DNA from: CAYOXD01 sp964407825
GTDB taxonomy: Bacteria; Desulfobacterota; Desulfobacteria; Desulfobacterales; JAFDDL01
Length of the DNA: 16,214 nucleotides
Direction: 5' to 3'
Assembly (NCBI GenBank): GCA_964407825.1
Contig: CAYOXD010000070.1
Span: 1 to 16,214 of the forward strand
Position numbers and translations under genes: made by a program. Positions 5,994-13,517 of the stretch are shown here, piece after piece. The stretch's first letter is position 1. Each line of letters starts with the position of its first letter. Under the pieces are notes generated by a model that ran no database searches, had not been told where the DNA came from, and worked only from the letters and a program-made list of their open reading frames with translations.

Positions 5994-7349
5994 TCACCTC
6001 TCACGGATACACCGCTCCAAAGCGGAAGAGACAATTCCACGGATCTGCGCCAGACGATCCTCCGCCAGGGCCTCGAACCGAAGCACCAGCGCCGGCTGCG
6101 TGTTCGATGCGCGCACCAGCCCCCACCCGCCCTTCATTAACACCCGGCAGCCGTCGATGTCGATTACCTCGAAGCCTTTTTTAAAATGCGCTGTGATCTT
6201 ACGGACCACCTCGAACTTGATATCGTCCGGGCATTCCATGCGGATTTCCGGTGTCGAGAAGGTCTTGGGAACATCAGCGAGCAGCAGGGCCAGTGATTTT
6301 CCCGAATCCGCCAATATTTCCAGAAGCCGGCAGGCAGCATAAACGGCATCATCATAACCGAAATAGCGGTCCTTGAAAAACATGTGGCCACTCATTTCGC
6401 CAGCCAGTTCGGCGCCAGTCTCCTTCATCTTTTCCTTGATCATGGAGTGGCCGGTCTTCCACATGATCCCCCGGCCACCGTTTTTCTCGATATCGTCATA
6501 CAGGGTCTGGGAGCATTTGACTTCGGAGATGATGGTGGCCCCGGGCTTCCTGGACAGAATTTCCCGCGAGAAAAGGATCAGCAGCTGGTCCCCGTACACC
6601 AGTGTGCCGTCCCGGTCCACTACCCCGAGCCGATCGCCGTCACCGTCGAAGGCGATTCCCAGATCCAGAGATTTTTCCTTCACCAGGGCTACCAGATCCG
6701 TCATGTTTGTTGCCACCGTGGGATCGGCCTCATGGTTGGGGAAGGTGCCGTCCATTCGGCAGTAAAGCTCGTGGACCTCACATCCCAGGGTGTTCAAAAT
6801 GGGCACCGCCACCGGACCCGCCGTGCCGTTGCCCGCATCCAGCCCCACCCGCAACCGATTCGAAAGTCTTATATTATCGATCACATAATCGCTATAATCC
6901 CTCAATATATCAAGTCGCTCCACGTCCCCCTGGCCAGACTCGAAGCGGCCTTCCTCGATAATTCGGCGGATCTCCTGGATCATCTCTCCGTATACGGAAT
7001 CGATGCCCCGGCAGATTTTGAACCCGTTATATTCCGGTGGATTATGACTTGCGGTCACCATCACGGCACCCTGGGTCTCCAGATGGCGGATGGCAAAATA
7101 GCAGACTGGGGTGGTACACACCCCGATATCCACCACCCGGCATCCCGTGTCCGTAAGCCCACGAAGAAGCAGTTTCCCATAGGGCTCGGAGGAGGTGCGG
7201 CAATCCCGGCCCACGACGATACGGGTATTACCCGATCGTCTCAGATAGGTTCCGATTCCCCTTCCGATGGCCACCACCCCGGAATCGTCCATATCGATCC
7301 CCGCACGCCCCCGAATATCATACTGCCTGAAAATCTCGTGATTCAGCAT
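5994..7349 (-). CDS. Phosphomannomutase/phosphoglucomutase (AlgC/ManB type)
   Basis: This enzyme interconverts hexose-6-phosphate and hexose-1-phosphate (mannose and/or glucose), feeding GDP-mannose or UDP/dTDP-sugar synthesis for surface polysaccharides. The 451 residues contain all four hallmark sites of the alpha-D-phosphohexomutase family. These are the phosphoserine loop TASHNP with Ser101, the metal loop DGDGDR (235-240), the sugar-specificity loop GEMSGH (317-322) and the phosphate-binding loop RASNTQP (413-419). GEMSGH is typical of the dual-specificity PMM/PGM group rather than glucosamine mutases. The ATG at 7349 has GGAGG about 10 bases upstream, beside the stop of the uppP-like gene, which is 16 bases away. 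It is the middle gene of a tight three-gene unit between a UppP-like phosphatase and a membrane ATPase, consistent with envelope carbohydrate supply. The family is certain; the preferred sugar is not. Confidence 0.95.
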   Translation of the reverse strand: MLNHEIFRQYDIRGRAGIDMDDSGVVAIGRGIGTYLRRSGNTRIVVGRDCRTSSEPYGKLLLRGLTDTGCRVVDIGVCTTPVCYFAIRHLETQGAVMVTASHNPPEYNGFKICRGIDSVYGEMIQEIRRIIEEGRFESGQGDVERLDILRDYSDYVIDNIRLSNRLRVGLDAGNGTAGPVAVPILNTLGCEVHELYCRMDGTFPNHEADPTVATNMTDLVALVKEKSLDLGIAFDGDGDRLGVVDRDGTLVYGDQLLILFSREILSRKPGATIISEVKCSQTLYDDIEKNGGRGIMWKTGHSMIKEKMKETGAELAGEMSGHMFFKDRYFGYDDAVYAACRLLEILADSGKSLALLLADVPKTFSTPEIRMECPDDIKFEVVRKITAHFKKGFEVIDIDGCRVLMKGGWGLVRASNTQPALVLRFEALAEDRLAQIRGIVSSALERCIRER

Positions 7350-7365
7350 GGATTGTCTCCCTCCT

Positions 7366-8184
7366 TCAGGACCAAGTCAGCATCAGCGCCACCAATCCCA
7401 CCCCCCAACAATAAGGGGCGAAGATGAACAGGCGGCCCTTTCGGACAAGCCACTGCAACAGCTGAAGGGCCAAAAACCCCGCCCCGGCAGCGGCAAGGCC
7501 CCCAGACCATACCACCTCTGCCGGCACGCTTCCCATCATGCCGAACTCCGGCACCAATGCTCCCAGAACGGTGGGGATGGCGAGCAAAAAACAATAGCGG
7601 ATCGCCGCTTCCCCATCAATTCCCATGAAAAGCGCAACGGCAATCGGCACCCCACACTTCGACAGGCCCGGCAGCACGGCGATGCCTTGGATCAGCCCGA
7701 TAATGAGGGCATCCTTCGGCTGCATCATCCCCAAGGGGCGGCCTTGCGTATCCACCCGCCGGGTCAGCCATAGGAGCCCGCCGGTCGTCACCAGCAGCAC
7801 GCCCACCATCCAAAAATTGGCAAGAAGGGCGTTGGCAACCGGCTCGATGGCCAGCCCAAGGATACTGGTAAGGAAGATGCCCAGAATAATCAGGAAGAGA
7901 AACCGGACGTCCTCATTTTCAGCAAATCGCTTCCCCCGGCCCTCCGGCTCTCCCAGCAGCACCGGCAACCGCACCAGAAACAGCGCCAACCGGGCCAACT
8001 CACGGCGCAAAAACAGGCAGAGTGCGGCCAGAATTCCCACGTGCAGACACGCATTGAAAAAGGGTGCCGGTACGGGCAGTCCAAAAAGTTTCTGCATCAG
8101 GACCAGATGGCCGGAACTGCTCACCGGGAATACCTCCGTGAGCGCCTGAACAACACCGAGTGAAAATGCGTAAACCGGATCCAC
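7366..8184 (-). CDS. UppP/BacA-family undecaprenyl-diphosphatase-like protein with altered active-site motif
   Basis: The UppP family removes a phosphate from undecaprenyl diphosphate so that the lipid carrier can be reused for peptidoglycan and polysaccharide export. This 272-residue, highly hydrophobic protein has normal family length and layout. The first catalytic motif (E/Q)xxxE is kept as Q13-A-L-T-E17, followed by SSSGH (22-26). The second motif, usually PGxSRSGxT, reads PGLSKCGVPI (172-181): Arg becomes Lys, Ser becomes Cys and Thr becomes Pro. The later FSFLL helix reads YCFLLAIP. Overall similarity to UppP is clear, but loss of the catalytic arginine makes enzyme activity uncertain, so I withhold the symbol. 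The start is the GTG at 8184, with purine-rich GAGGGAAAGGG just upstream. It leads the unit with the phosphomannomutase and the OmpA-fused ATPase. It could be a divergent active phosphatase or a paralogue with another lipid substrate. Confidence 0.85.
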   Translation of the reverse strand: MDPVYAFSLGVVQALTEVFPVSSSGHLVLMQKLFGLPVPAPFFNACLHVGILAALCLFLRRELARLALFLVRLPVLLGEPEGRGKRFAENEDVRFLFLIILGIFLTSILGLAIEPVANALLANFWMVGVLLVTTGGLLWLTRRVDTQGRPLGMMQPKDALIIGLIQGIAVLPGLSKCGVPIAVALFMGIDGEAAIRYCFLLAIPTVLGALVPEFGMMGSVPAEVVWSGGLAAAGAGFLALQLLQWLVRKGRLFIFAPYCWGVGLVALMLTWS

Positions 8185-8324
8185 TACCCTTTCCCTCTCT
8201 TCCCCTGGCCGGGCCGGAAATCTGCAGTGCGCGCCCGTCCTCTAAAACATCCGCAAATCCAAGGCCCTTTGCCGAAAACAGCACGACCTTGCCACCAATG
8301 AAGTTCACGTTGATATAGTGCGGT

Positions 8325-10256
8325 TTACACCGCGATTTCCTCACCGGTCCGATCGGTGCTGTATCCCCCCAGCGCCTGCACGCGCTGCTTGAACCGGCTC
8401 GAGACAATCGTTTCCAGCAGCAGACGGATGGAGGTGAGCTCAAAGCAGGCCTCCGGAATCACCAGATCGTACTGTTCAGTCACCACGGGAATGAAATCGA
8501 GTCCCAAGGCAGCCGCCGCCGCCATGATCCCCAGCCCCACATCGGAAGCACCGCCGAGAACGCCTGCGGCCACCGACATGTGGGTGAATTCTTCATTGTC
8601 ATATCCGCAAACCGTTGCCGGGTCGATCCCGAGCCGGTTCAACTGGTAATCGAGCAGGATCCGGGTCCCGGAACCAGCCTGGCGGTTAACGAACCGGATA
8701 TCCTCCCTGCTCAGATCCGAAATCCCCGTTATCCCCTTTGGGTTTCCCCGGGGCACCATCAGGCCCTGCTCACGGAGCACCAGGTGAATCAGGCGCACCG
8801 GAATCTTCGGCAGATATTTCTTGAGGTAGGACACATTGTAAGTGCCCTCGGCGGTATCCAGCAGGTGGATACCGGCCATATGGCATCCGCCCTTTTTAAC
8901 AGCCATGAGCCCGCCCATGCTCCCCACATGACTCGATGACAGCGTCAGGTCCCCATGACGGGCACGCAACTCATCGGCCAGCACATCCAATGTATTGTCA
9001 TGACTACCCACCGTGACGATGGTTTTCCGCACCCTGGATAGGGGCTTTAAGAGCTCGGCCGTCACCGGTTTCCCATCGCTCAGTCCCTCGATGTGATTGG
9101 GAATCCGGATAATGCCATCGGCCTCGGTGAGGGAGGTGATGGTTCCGGCCCCCCGGGGAAGCGGCGTTGCCACAACCCGCTCGCCCACCTGGCCGAGCTT
9201 AACCCGCAGGAACTCTTCCACCCCCAGCTTGGAAGCCACCTTGCGGGTCAGTTCCACCTGGAGTTGGCGGCGTTCGGGCTCGGGCTGCCCCAGCATATGA
9301 CAGATCAGGGGGCCCACAAACTGTTCGAATGCGAGAATGGCCGAAACAGGATACCCAGGGATACCGAATACCGGTTTTTCATCGATAACGCCGAGTATCA
9401 GGGGCTTTCCCGGCATCATGGTCACCCCGTGCAGCAGGATGTCTCCCAACTGCCCGATGACGTGCTTGGCATAATCCTGAGAGCCTGCCGACGAGCCCCC
9501 CAGGATAAGCAATAGGTCCGCCTCCCCGGCCGCCGCCTCGGAGGCCGCCGAAGCGATGAGGCCGATATCGTCGGTTCGGGTCTCGTACCGCTGGAAACAG
9601 GCACCGTAAGATTCCGCCATGGCCCCCAGGACATAGGAGTTGCTTTCGAAAACCTGACCGGGCTTGACCTCCCCGATATCGGTATGCCGCCAGTCCACCA
9701 GTTCGGAGCCGGTGGGAATAATGGCGAGCCGGGGTTTTTTCCGAACCGAAACCGAAAAGACACCGCCGGAGAGCAAAGCCCCCACGCAGGGGGGAGTAAT
9801 CCGATGGTTTCTTGGGAAAAGAAGCTCGGTGGCGACAATATCTTCGCCTATCTTGCGAACGTACTGCCAGGGAAAGGCCGGTGCCTCGATCCGGATATTG
9901 CCATCCTCGAGAAACTGGATCTTCTCGATCATGATCACGGCATTGGTCCCCGGTGGCAACACGTGGCCCGTGTTGACGGGGAAAAAATCCCTTCCCGCGG
10001 CAAGAATTTTCGGTGAGGTCTCATGGGCACCGAAGGTGTCAGAGGCCTGGACAGCCACCCCGTCCATGGCCGCCGAATGAACGCCCGGAAAGGATCGTCG
10101 GGCCGATATGGGCTCGGCCAGGATGCGTCCCACCGCCTCGGGCACCGACAGCTGCTCCGAGCCCTCCACCTCATAGGTACTGAACCGCTTGAACAGCAGC
10201 TCGCGGGCCTCAGCCAGGGGCTTCATTTTTAAATAGATGTTTCTTTTGGAACTCAT
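8325..10256 (-). CDS. MoeA-type molybdopterin molybdenumtransferase fused to a C-terminal PBP-like domain
   Basis: MoeA inserts molybdate (or tungstate) into adenylylated molybdopterin. Residues 1 to about 410 form a MoeA module: AMDG (63-66), PTGSEL (181-186), GGSSAGSQDY (253-262), MPGKP (281-285) and GIPGYPVS (298-305). The usual TGDE motif is TGSE here. Residues from about 415 to 625 are a PBP-like domain (PF12727 type), with SSHVGSMGGL (441-450), RQAGSGTRILLDYQL (525-539) and SDVGLGI (571-577). This resembles a substrate-binding-protein fold and is predicted to bind a small ligand, perhaps the oxyanion. The 643-residue architecture is known in anaerobes as 'molybdopterin biosynthesis protein'. 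The ATG at 10256 has a poor Shine-Dalgarno; a second ATG 10 codons in also lacks one. It follows a stand-alone moeA on the same strand after a 171-base structured spacer. The ligand of the tail is inference. Confidence 0.9.
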   Translation of the reverse strand: MSSKRNIYLKMKPLAEARELLFKRFSTYEVEGSEQLSVPEAVGRILAEPISARRSFPGVHSAAMDGVAVQASDTFGAHETSPKILAAGRDFFPVNTGHVLPPGTNAVIMIEKIQFLEDGNIRIEAPAFPWQYVRKIGEDIVATELLFPRNHRITPPCVGALLSGGVFSVSVRKKPRLAIIPTGSELVDWRHTDIGEVKPGQVFESNSYVLGAMAESYGACFQRYETRTDDIGLIASAASEAAAGEADLLLILGGSSAGSQDYAKHVIGQLGDILLHGVTMMPGKPLILGVIDEKPVFGIPGYPVSAILAFEQFVGPLICHMLGQPEPERRQLQVELTRKVASKLGVEEFLRVKLGQVGERVVATPLPRGAGTITSLTEADGIIRIPNHIEGLSDGKPVTAELLKPLSRVRKTIVTVGSHDNTLDVLADELRARHGDLTLSSSHVGSMGGLMAVKKGGCHMAGIHLLDTAEGTYNVSYLKKYLPKIPVRLIHLVLREQGLMVPRGNPKGITGISDLSREDIRFVNRQAGSGTRILLDYQLNRLGIDPATVCGYDNEEFTHMSVAAGVLGGASDVGLGIMAAAAALGLDFIPVVTEQYDLVIPEACFELTSIRLLLETIVSSRFKQRVQALGGYSTDRTGEEIAV

Positions 10257-10281
10257 GATTTCGATTCTTACCGCTTCAAGC

Positions 10282-10298
10282 TGAGAGTTTTTCTCTCA
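10282..10298 (-). other. Small stem-loop in the leader of the moeA-PBP gene
   Basis: TGAGAG (10282-10287) and CTCTCA (10293-10298) pair around five T's on the plus strand (five A's in the mRNA). It lies 26-42 bases before the moeA-PBP ATG, inside the probable 5' leader. Confidence 0.35.
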
Positions 10299-10315
10299 CA
10301 TGGATATTCATCGGG

Positions 10316-10334
10316 ATCGATGGGCGCCATCGAT
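10316..10334. promoter_or_regulatory. Palindrome ATCGATGG-GCG-CCATCGAT, possible operator
   Basis: Perfect 8-bp arms (10316-10323 and 10327-10334) around a 3-base centre, in the spacer 60-78 bases upstream of the moeA-PBP start. Size and symmetry fit a dimeric regulator site, but no matching known operator is recognised. Confidence 0.35.
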
Positions 10335-10341
10335 TCAAGTT

Positions 10342-10365
10342 CCGATACCGATACCGATTTCGACC
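10342..10365. repeat. Hexamer microsatellite (CCGATA)2-CCGATT-TCGACC
   Basis: Period-6 run directly beside the palindrome in the moeA-moeA spacer: two exact CCGATA units then two degenerate ones. It resembles in period and core the run at 1484-1517. Confidence 0.45.
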
Positions 10366-10386
10366 TGGAAATTTCAAATATCTTTG

Positions 10387-10425
10387 GCTAACGTTATTTT
10401 CGTTTCAGATGACGGGGCCGTTAGC
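10387..10425 (-). terminator. Weak inverted repeat just after moeA
   Basis: GCTAACG (10387-10393) and CGTTAGC (10419-10425) pair perfectly around a 25-base loop, beginning 2 bases past the moeA stop on the minus strand. There is no T-run and the loop is long, so it is at best a weak attenuator between moeA and moeA-PBP. Confidence 0.25.
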
Positions 10426-10427
10426 TG

Positions 10428-11657
10428 TCAAAGTGGCAGGACGGAAACCGGCGCCCCTTTATCGAGTCCTTCCGTATTGATGTCGATGGCGACCAGGCCA
10501 TCGGCCTGAACCATGGTATTGAGCAGGCCGGATTTTCCGAGGACCGGATCGGCCCACAGCTCATTGTCCCGCTCCACCAGCCGGACCCGGATGTAGTCGG
10601 TACGGCCCTGGGCAGAGGAGATATTCCGGGACATGCGCGCGGGGATGGGCCAGAGGCCTCTTTCGCCAGCGGTGATGCCGTTGATGTGATCAAGGAAGGG
10701 ACGCACCACCGTCCTGAAGACCACCATCCCCGAGACCACATGCCCCGGCAGGCCCCAGATGGGTATCCCATCGGCGGATGCCAGGATGGTTGGTTTTCCC
10801 GGGCTGATGGGAATGCCATGGACCAGGATGCTGGCTCCAGGCAAGCGACCCAGCACCGCTACGGTAAAATCCCGGGCCCCCACGGAACTGCCGCCGGAAA
10901 TGAGAATCATGTCCGAAGCGTCTAGGGCGCGACGGCAGGTTTCATAGAGTGCCTCGGCATCATCCTTGACAATACCATATCGGACAGGGACAGCGCCCGC
11001 CTCCAGCAGCAGGGCTGAAAGGGCGTAGGTATTCACATCCCGGATCCTGCCGGGACCCGGCGCCTCCTGGATCGGGACCACCTCATCGCCGGTGGAGATC
11101 ACCGCAACACGCGCCCGCTTTATCACCCGAACCGTTTCCTGGCCCAGGGCCGCCAGGAGTCCGATATCCTGTGGCCGAAGAACGCGACCGCGCTGAAGCA
11201 CGGTGGCCCCTGCGGCAAAATCCTCCCCCGCGTGCACCACGTACTGCCCCGGTGCGACGCTCTTATAGGCCTCGATGGTGCTCTCATCGATGGCCTCGGT
11301 GTTCTCGATGATGACGACGCTGTCCGCCCCCTTGGGCAGCGCGCCGCCCGTGGAGATACCCGCTGCCTCACCCGGACCCACGGAAAACGTGGCGGTCTCC
11401 CCCATGCGGACCGTTCCCGTCACGGTCAGATAGGCCGGATTCGCCTCCGAGGCACCAAAGGTGGAGGCGGCCCGCACCGCGAAACCATCCATGGTGGAAC
11501 GCATGAAACCGGGCAAATCCTCCCTGGCCACCACATCCTCCCCCAAGACGCGACCCACCGCATCCGTCACCGGCAGCGTTTCGGCATCGAGGACGCGAAA
11601 GCGTGTCCTATAGCCCAGTACCGTATCCAAATCCGTTACGTTGAAAAAATGATCCAT
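10428..11657 (-). CDS. moeA: MoeA molybdopterin molybdenumtransferase (stand-alone)
   Basis: This protein catalyses the final metal-insertion step of molybdenum cofactor synthesis. Counting from the ATG at 11657 (409 residues), it has STMDGFAVR (54-62), STGDE (188-192), SGGSSVGARDF (254-264), SPGKP (285-289) and GLPGHVVS (302-309). A C-terminal domain IV begins near residue 335. The length equals that of E. coli MoeA. Here the TGDE aspartate is kept, unlike in the fused paralogue downstream, and the usual GLPGNPVS is GLPGHVVS. The frame also opens at an ATG at 11675, six codons earlier, but nothing like a Shine-Dalgarno precedes that; AGAG lies 6 bases before 11657, so I prefer the latter. 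It lies 53 bases after the ferritin-like gene and upstream of moeA-PBP on the same strand. Having two MoeA types suggests separate Mo and W use or separate client enzymes, as proposed for some archaea. Confidence 0.93.
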   Translation of the reverse strand: MDHFFNVTDLDTVLGYRTRFRVLDAETLPVTDAVGRVLGEDVVAREDLPGFMRSTMDGFAVRAASTFGASEANPAYLTVTGTVRMGETATFSVGPGEAAGISTGGALPKGADSVVIIENTEAIDESTIEAYKSVAPGQYVVHAGEDFAAGATVLQRGRVLRPQDIGLLAALGQETVRVIKRARVAVISTGDEVVPIQEAPGPGRIRDVNTYALSALLLEAGAVPVRYGIVKDDAEALYETCRRALDASDMILISGGSSVGARDFTVAVLGRLPGASILVHGIPISPGKPTILASADGIPIWGLPGHVVSGMVVFRTVVRPFLDHINGITAGERGLWPIPARMSRNISSAQGRTDYIRVRLVERDNELWADPVLGKSGLLNTMVQADGLVAIDINTEGLDKGAPVSVLPL

Positions 11658-11710
11658 GGCGATCTCTGATAGCATAACGCTTTTTTTAGATCAATGTGCC
11701 GCCCTGCTTC

Positions 11711-12181
11711 TCATCCCCCGTCCGTCTGTGGAAAAGCCGTATTGGTGTACAGGTATTCCATCTTTTCCTTGTGGCGCAATTCCTCACCGGCCATCTGCTC
11801 CAGCATCCGCCGGGTCTCACCCTCCGGATGCAGCTGGGCCAGTGCGAGGTAAAACTGATGACTCCGGGCCTCCCGATGGGATGCAACGAGGAAAATATCC
11901 TGACGGGTCATGTCCGCCGACACGTCCGGCTCCTCCAGGTATTCGGAAATCTTATAGTACACGACGTCCCCCGCGTCGCGCAGGGCCTCCGCATCGCCCC
12001 CGCGATCCCGGTACTGCACCAGAAAGGTTTTGTGCTTTCTCTCCTCCTGTGCGATCCACTGGACGGTGTCCTTGACCGACGGGTCCGCCACCAACCCGAG
12101 AAGGTCCGTATAGAACCGGTAGGCCGCCTCCTCGCGCTGGATCGCCGTGTCGATGAGCCCCAGTATTCGCCTCTCCGTCAT
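11711..12181 (-). CDS. Ferritin-like diiron protein, rubrerythrin family without rubredoxin domain
   Basis: A 156-residue four-helix-bundle protein likely to bind a diiron centre and act in peroxide or oxygen detoxification or iron handling in the cytoplasm. The iron-ligand pattern is visible: E18/E19 with Y21 in helix 1, EERKH with E47 and H50 in helix 2, SHREARSHQFY with E104 in helix 3 and GEELRHKEK with E134 and H137 in helix 4. There are no CxxC pairs, so the rubredoxin module of classical rubrerythrin is absent. The frame opens at an ATG at 12202, but GGAGGGG (12191-12185) lies immediately before the ATG at 12181, which I take as the start. The gene begins 53 bases from the N gap, so its promoter may be lost in the gap. 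An oxygen-defence role would suit an organism that also has cytochrome bd. Confidence 0.85.
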   Translation of the reverse strand: MTERRILGLIDTAIQREEAAYRFYTDLLGLVADPSVKDTVQWIAQEERKHKTFLVQYRDRGGDAEALRDAGDVVYYKISEYLEEPDVSADMTRQDIFLVASHREARSHQFYLALAQLHPEGETRRMLEQMAGEELRHKEKMEYLYTNTAFPQTDGG

Positions 12182-12234
12182 GGTCCCCTCCATCCTTTCC
12201 AAGAAATAGGGTCTTGAAGTCTAAACCCAATCTT

Positions 12235-12334
12235 NNNNNNNNNNNNNNNNNNNNNNNNNNNNNNNNNNNNNNNNNNNNNNNNNNNNNNNNNNNNNNNNNN
12301 NNNNNNNNNNNNNNNNNNNNNNNNNNNNNNNNNN
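12235..12334. other. Assembly gap of 100 Ns
   Basis: Exactly 100 N characters, the usual placeholder for a scaffold gap of unknown size. All genes to its left down to bTHX are minus strand and all to its right are plus strand. Divergent promoters or further genes may therefore be missing, and linkage across the gap rests on scaffolding. Confidence 0.95.
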
Positions 12335-12467
12335 AGGAATCCCATTCACCGTATCTCATATGCCTTTCGGCATCGGGTAATAAGAAATTTTCGCGGATAG
12401 GTGCGACGACTAGGCCGTGTTCAATGGATCTTGTTCAGTTAGAATCGCTGATGAGTTGCCACGGGAT

Positions 12468-12497
12468 TTGACAACCCCCCGGTCCCTTGCCTATAGT
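12468..12497 (+). promoter_or_regulatory. Sigma-70-type promoter for the PfkB-kinase operon
   Basis: A perfect -35 TTGACA (12468-12473) and a -10 TATAGT (12492-12497, one mismatch) are separated by 18 bases. The expected start is near 12504, giving a leader of about 50 bases before the ATG at 12554. The 130 bases between the N gap and this promoter show no gene or repeat that I can recognise. Confidence 0.65.
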
Positions 12498-12553
12498 CTT
12501 TTGGATAAGCCATTGGGCACTTGTCCGTTATAAACACCCGCAAAAGGAGACAC

Positions 12554-13510
12554 ATGACCACACCGAAACCGCAGACGACAATCTACATCTCCGGGTCACT
12601 GGCATATGACCGGATCATGGATTTTCCAGGCAAGTTTTCCGACCACATCCTTCCGGACAAGATCCACATCCTGAACGTGTGTTTCACCGTAAACGGCATC
12701 AAGGAACAATTTGGGGGCACGGCGGGAAACATCGCCTATTCCCTGACGCTGCTGTCTGAAATCCCCAGGATTCTGGCCACCGCGGGAAAAGACTTCGACC
12801 GTTATAAAACATGGATGGAACAACACCGTATCCCCACCGAGGATATTCGCATCATCCCGGAAGAATTCACCGCGGGTGCCTACATCACCACTGACCTGAC
12901 GGACAACCAGATTACCGGATTCAACCCCGGTGCCATGAAATTTGCCTGTGGCAGCCCTGTCCAGCGCACCAACGGCCAGAAAGCCATTGGCATCATCTCC
13001 CCGGGATGCCCCGATGACATGATCGGCTATGCGCGCCGGTTCAGTGAGCTCCAGATTCCCTATATCTGCGATCCGGGCCAGCAGATTCCCATATTGGCCG
13101 GACCCGTTCTCGCCGAGATGATCACTGGCTCGAGCATCTTGATTTCCAACGATTATGAACTTGAGATGATACAAAAATCGACCGGAATGTCCTACCAGGA
13201 TCTCATGAGCCGGACCGGGGCCATCATCACCACCCTGGGGCAGGACGGCTCCAGGGTGTGGGACGGTGAAACCGAAATCCGGGTTCCCGCCGTGCCGGCC
13301 AGTCAGGTTCTGGACCCAACCGGTGCCGGCGACGCCTACCGCGCCGGTTTGATCAAGGGGCTTGTGATGGAAAAGCCGTTGGCGCAAGCCGCCAGGATGG
13401 GCGCCACCTGCGCCAGCTACGCCGTGGCCTGTCTGGGCACCCAGGAGCATCGTTTCACAGATAACGAATTTTGGCAGCGGCATGCACAACATTTCGGAGG
13501 CGGCGACTGA
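12554..13510 (+). CDS. PfkB-family carbohydrate kinase, adenosine-kinase-like
   Basis: This ATP-dependent kinase of the ribokinase/PfkB family has 318 residues. It has the N-terminal GGTAGNIAY motif (54-62). The C-terminal signature DPTGAGDAYRAG (254-265) contains the anion hole and the catalytic base Asp260. Spacing and many intervening residues (FPGKFSDHILP, FNPGAMK, ISNDYELEM, TLGQDGSRV, GTQEH) resemble the Mycobacterium tuberculosis adenosine kinase branch more than ribokinase or fructokinase. Phosphorylation of adenosine or a related nucleoside or sugar is therefore the best guess. I chose the ATG at 12554 because AGGAG lies 5 bases before its CAC spacer. The frame extends to a GTG-type start at 12521 without such a site. 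The start lies 50 bases below a good promoter. It is first in a unit with the shikimate-kinase-like gene, 7 bases downstream. Confidence 0.88.
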   Translation: MTTPKPQTTIYISGSLAYDRIMDFPGKFSDHILPDKIHILNVCFTVNGIKEQFGGTAGNIAYSLTLLSEIPRILATAGKDFDRYKTWMEQHRIPTEDIRIIPEEFTAGAYITTDLTDNQITGFNPGAMKFACGSPVQRTNGQKAIGIISPGCPDDMIGYARRFSELQIPYICDPGQQIPILAGPVLAEMITGSSILISNDYELEMIQKSTGMSYQDLMSRTGAIITTLGQDGSRVWDGETEIRVPAVPASQVLDPTGAGDAYRAGLIKGLVMEKPLAQAARMGATCASYAVACLGTQEHRFTDNEFWQRHAQHFGGGD

Positions 13511-13517
13511 GCAGCAC

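Noticed and set aside
8185..8324. Possible small minus-strand gene from a GTG at 8308 between moeA-PBP and the uppP-like gene
   Set aside because: The frame (starting NFIGGKVVLFSAKGLG) has no Shine-Dalgarno and runs on out of frame deep into the uppP-like gene. No family was recognised.
8325..8655. Long plus-strand open frames over the moeA-PBP gene and other minus-strand genes
   Set aside because: They are antisense shadows of GC-rich coding sequence. Their translations lack recognisable domains while the minus-strand products match families.
10300..10509. Plus-strand 69-codon frame with an IPIPI run in the moeA spacer
   Set aside because: The run is produced by the CCGATA microsatellite, the frame overlaps the moeA C-terminus in antisense and no ribosome-binding site precedes it.
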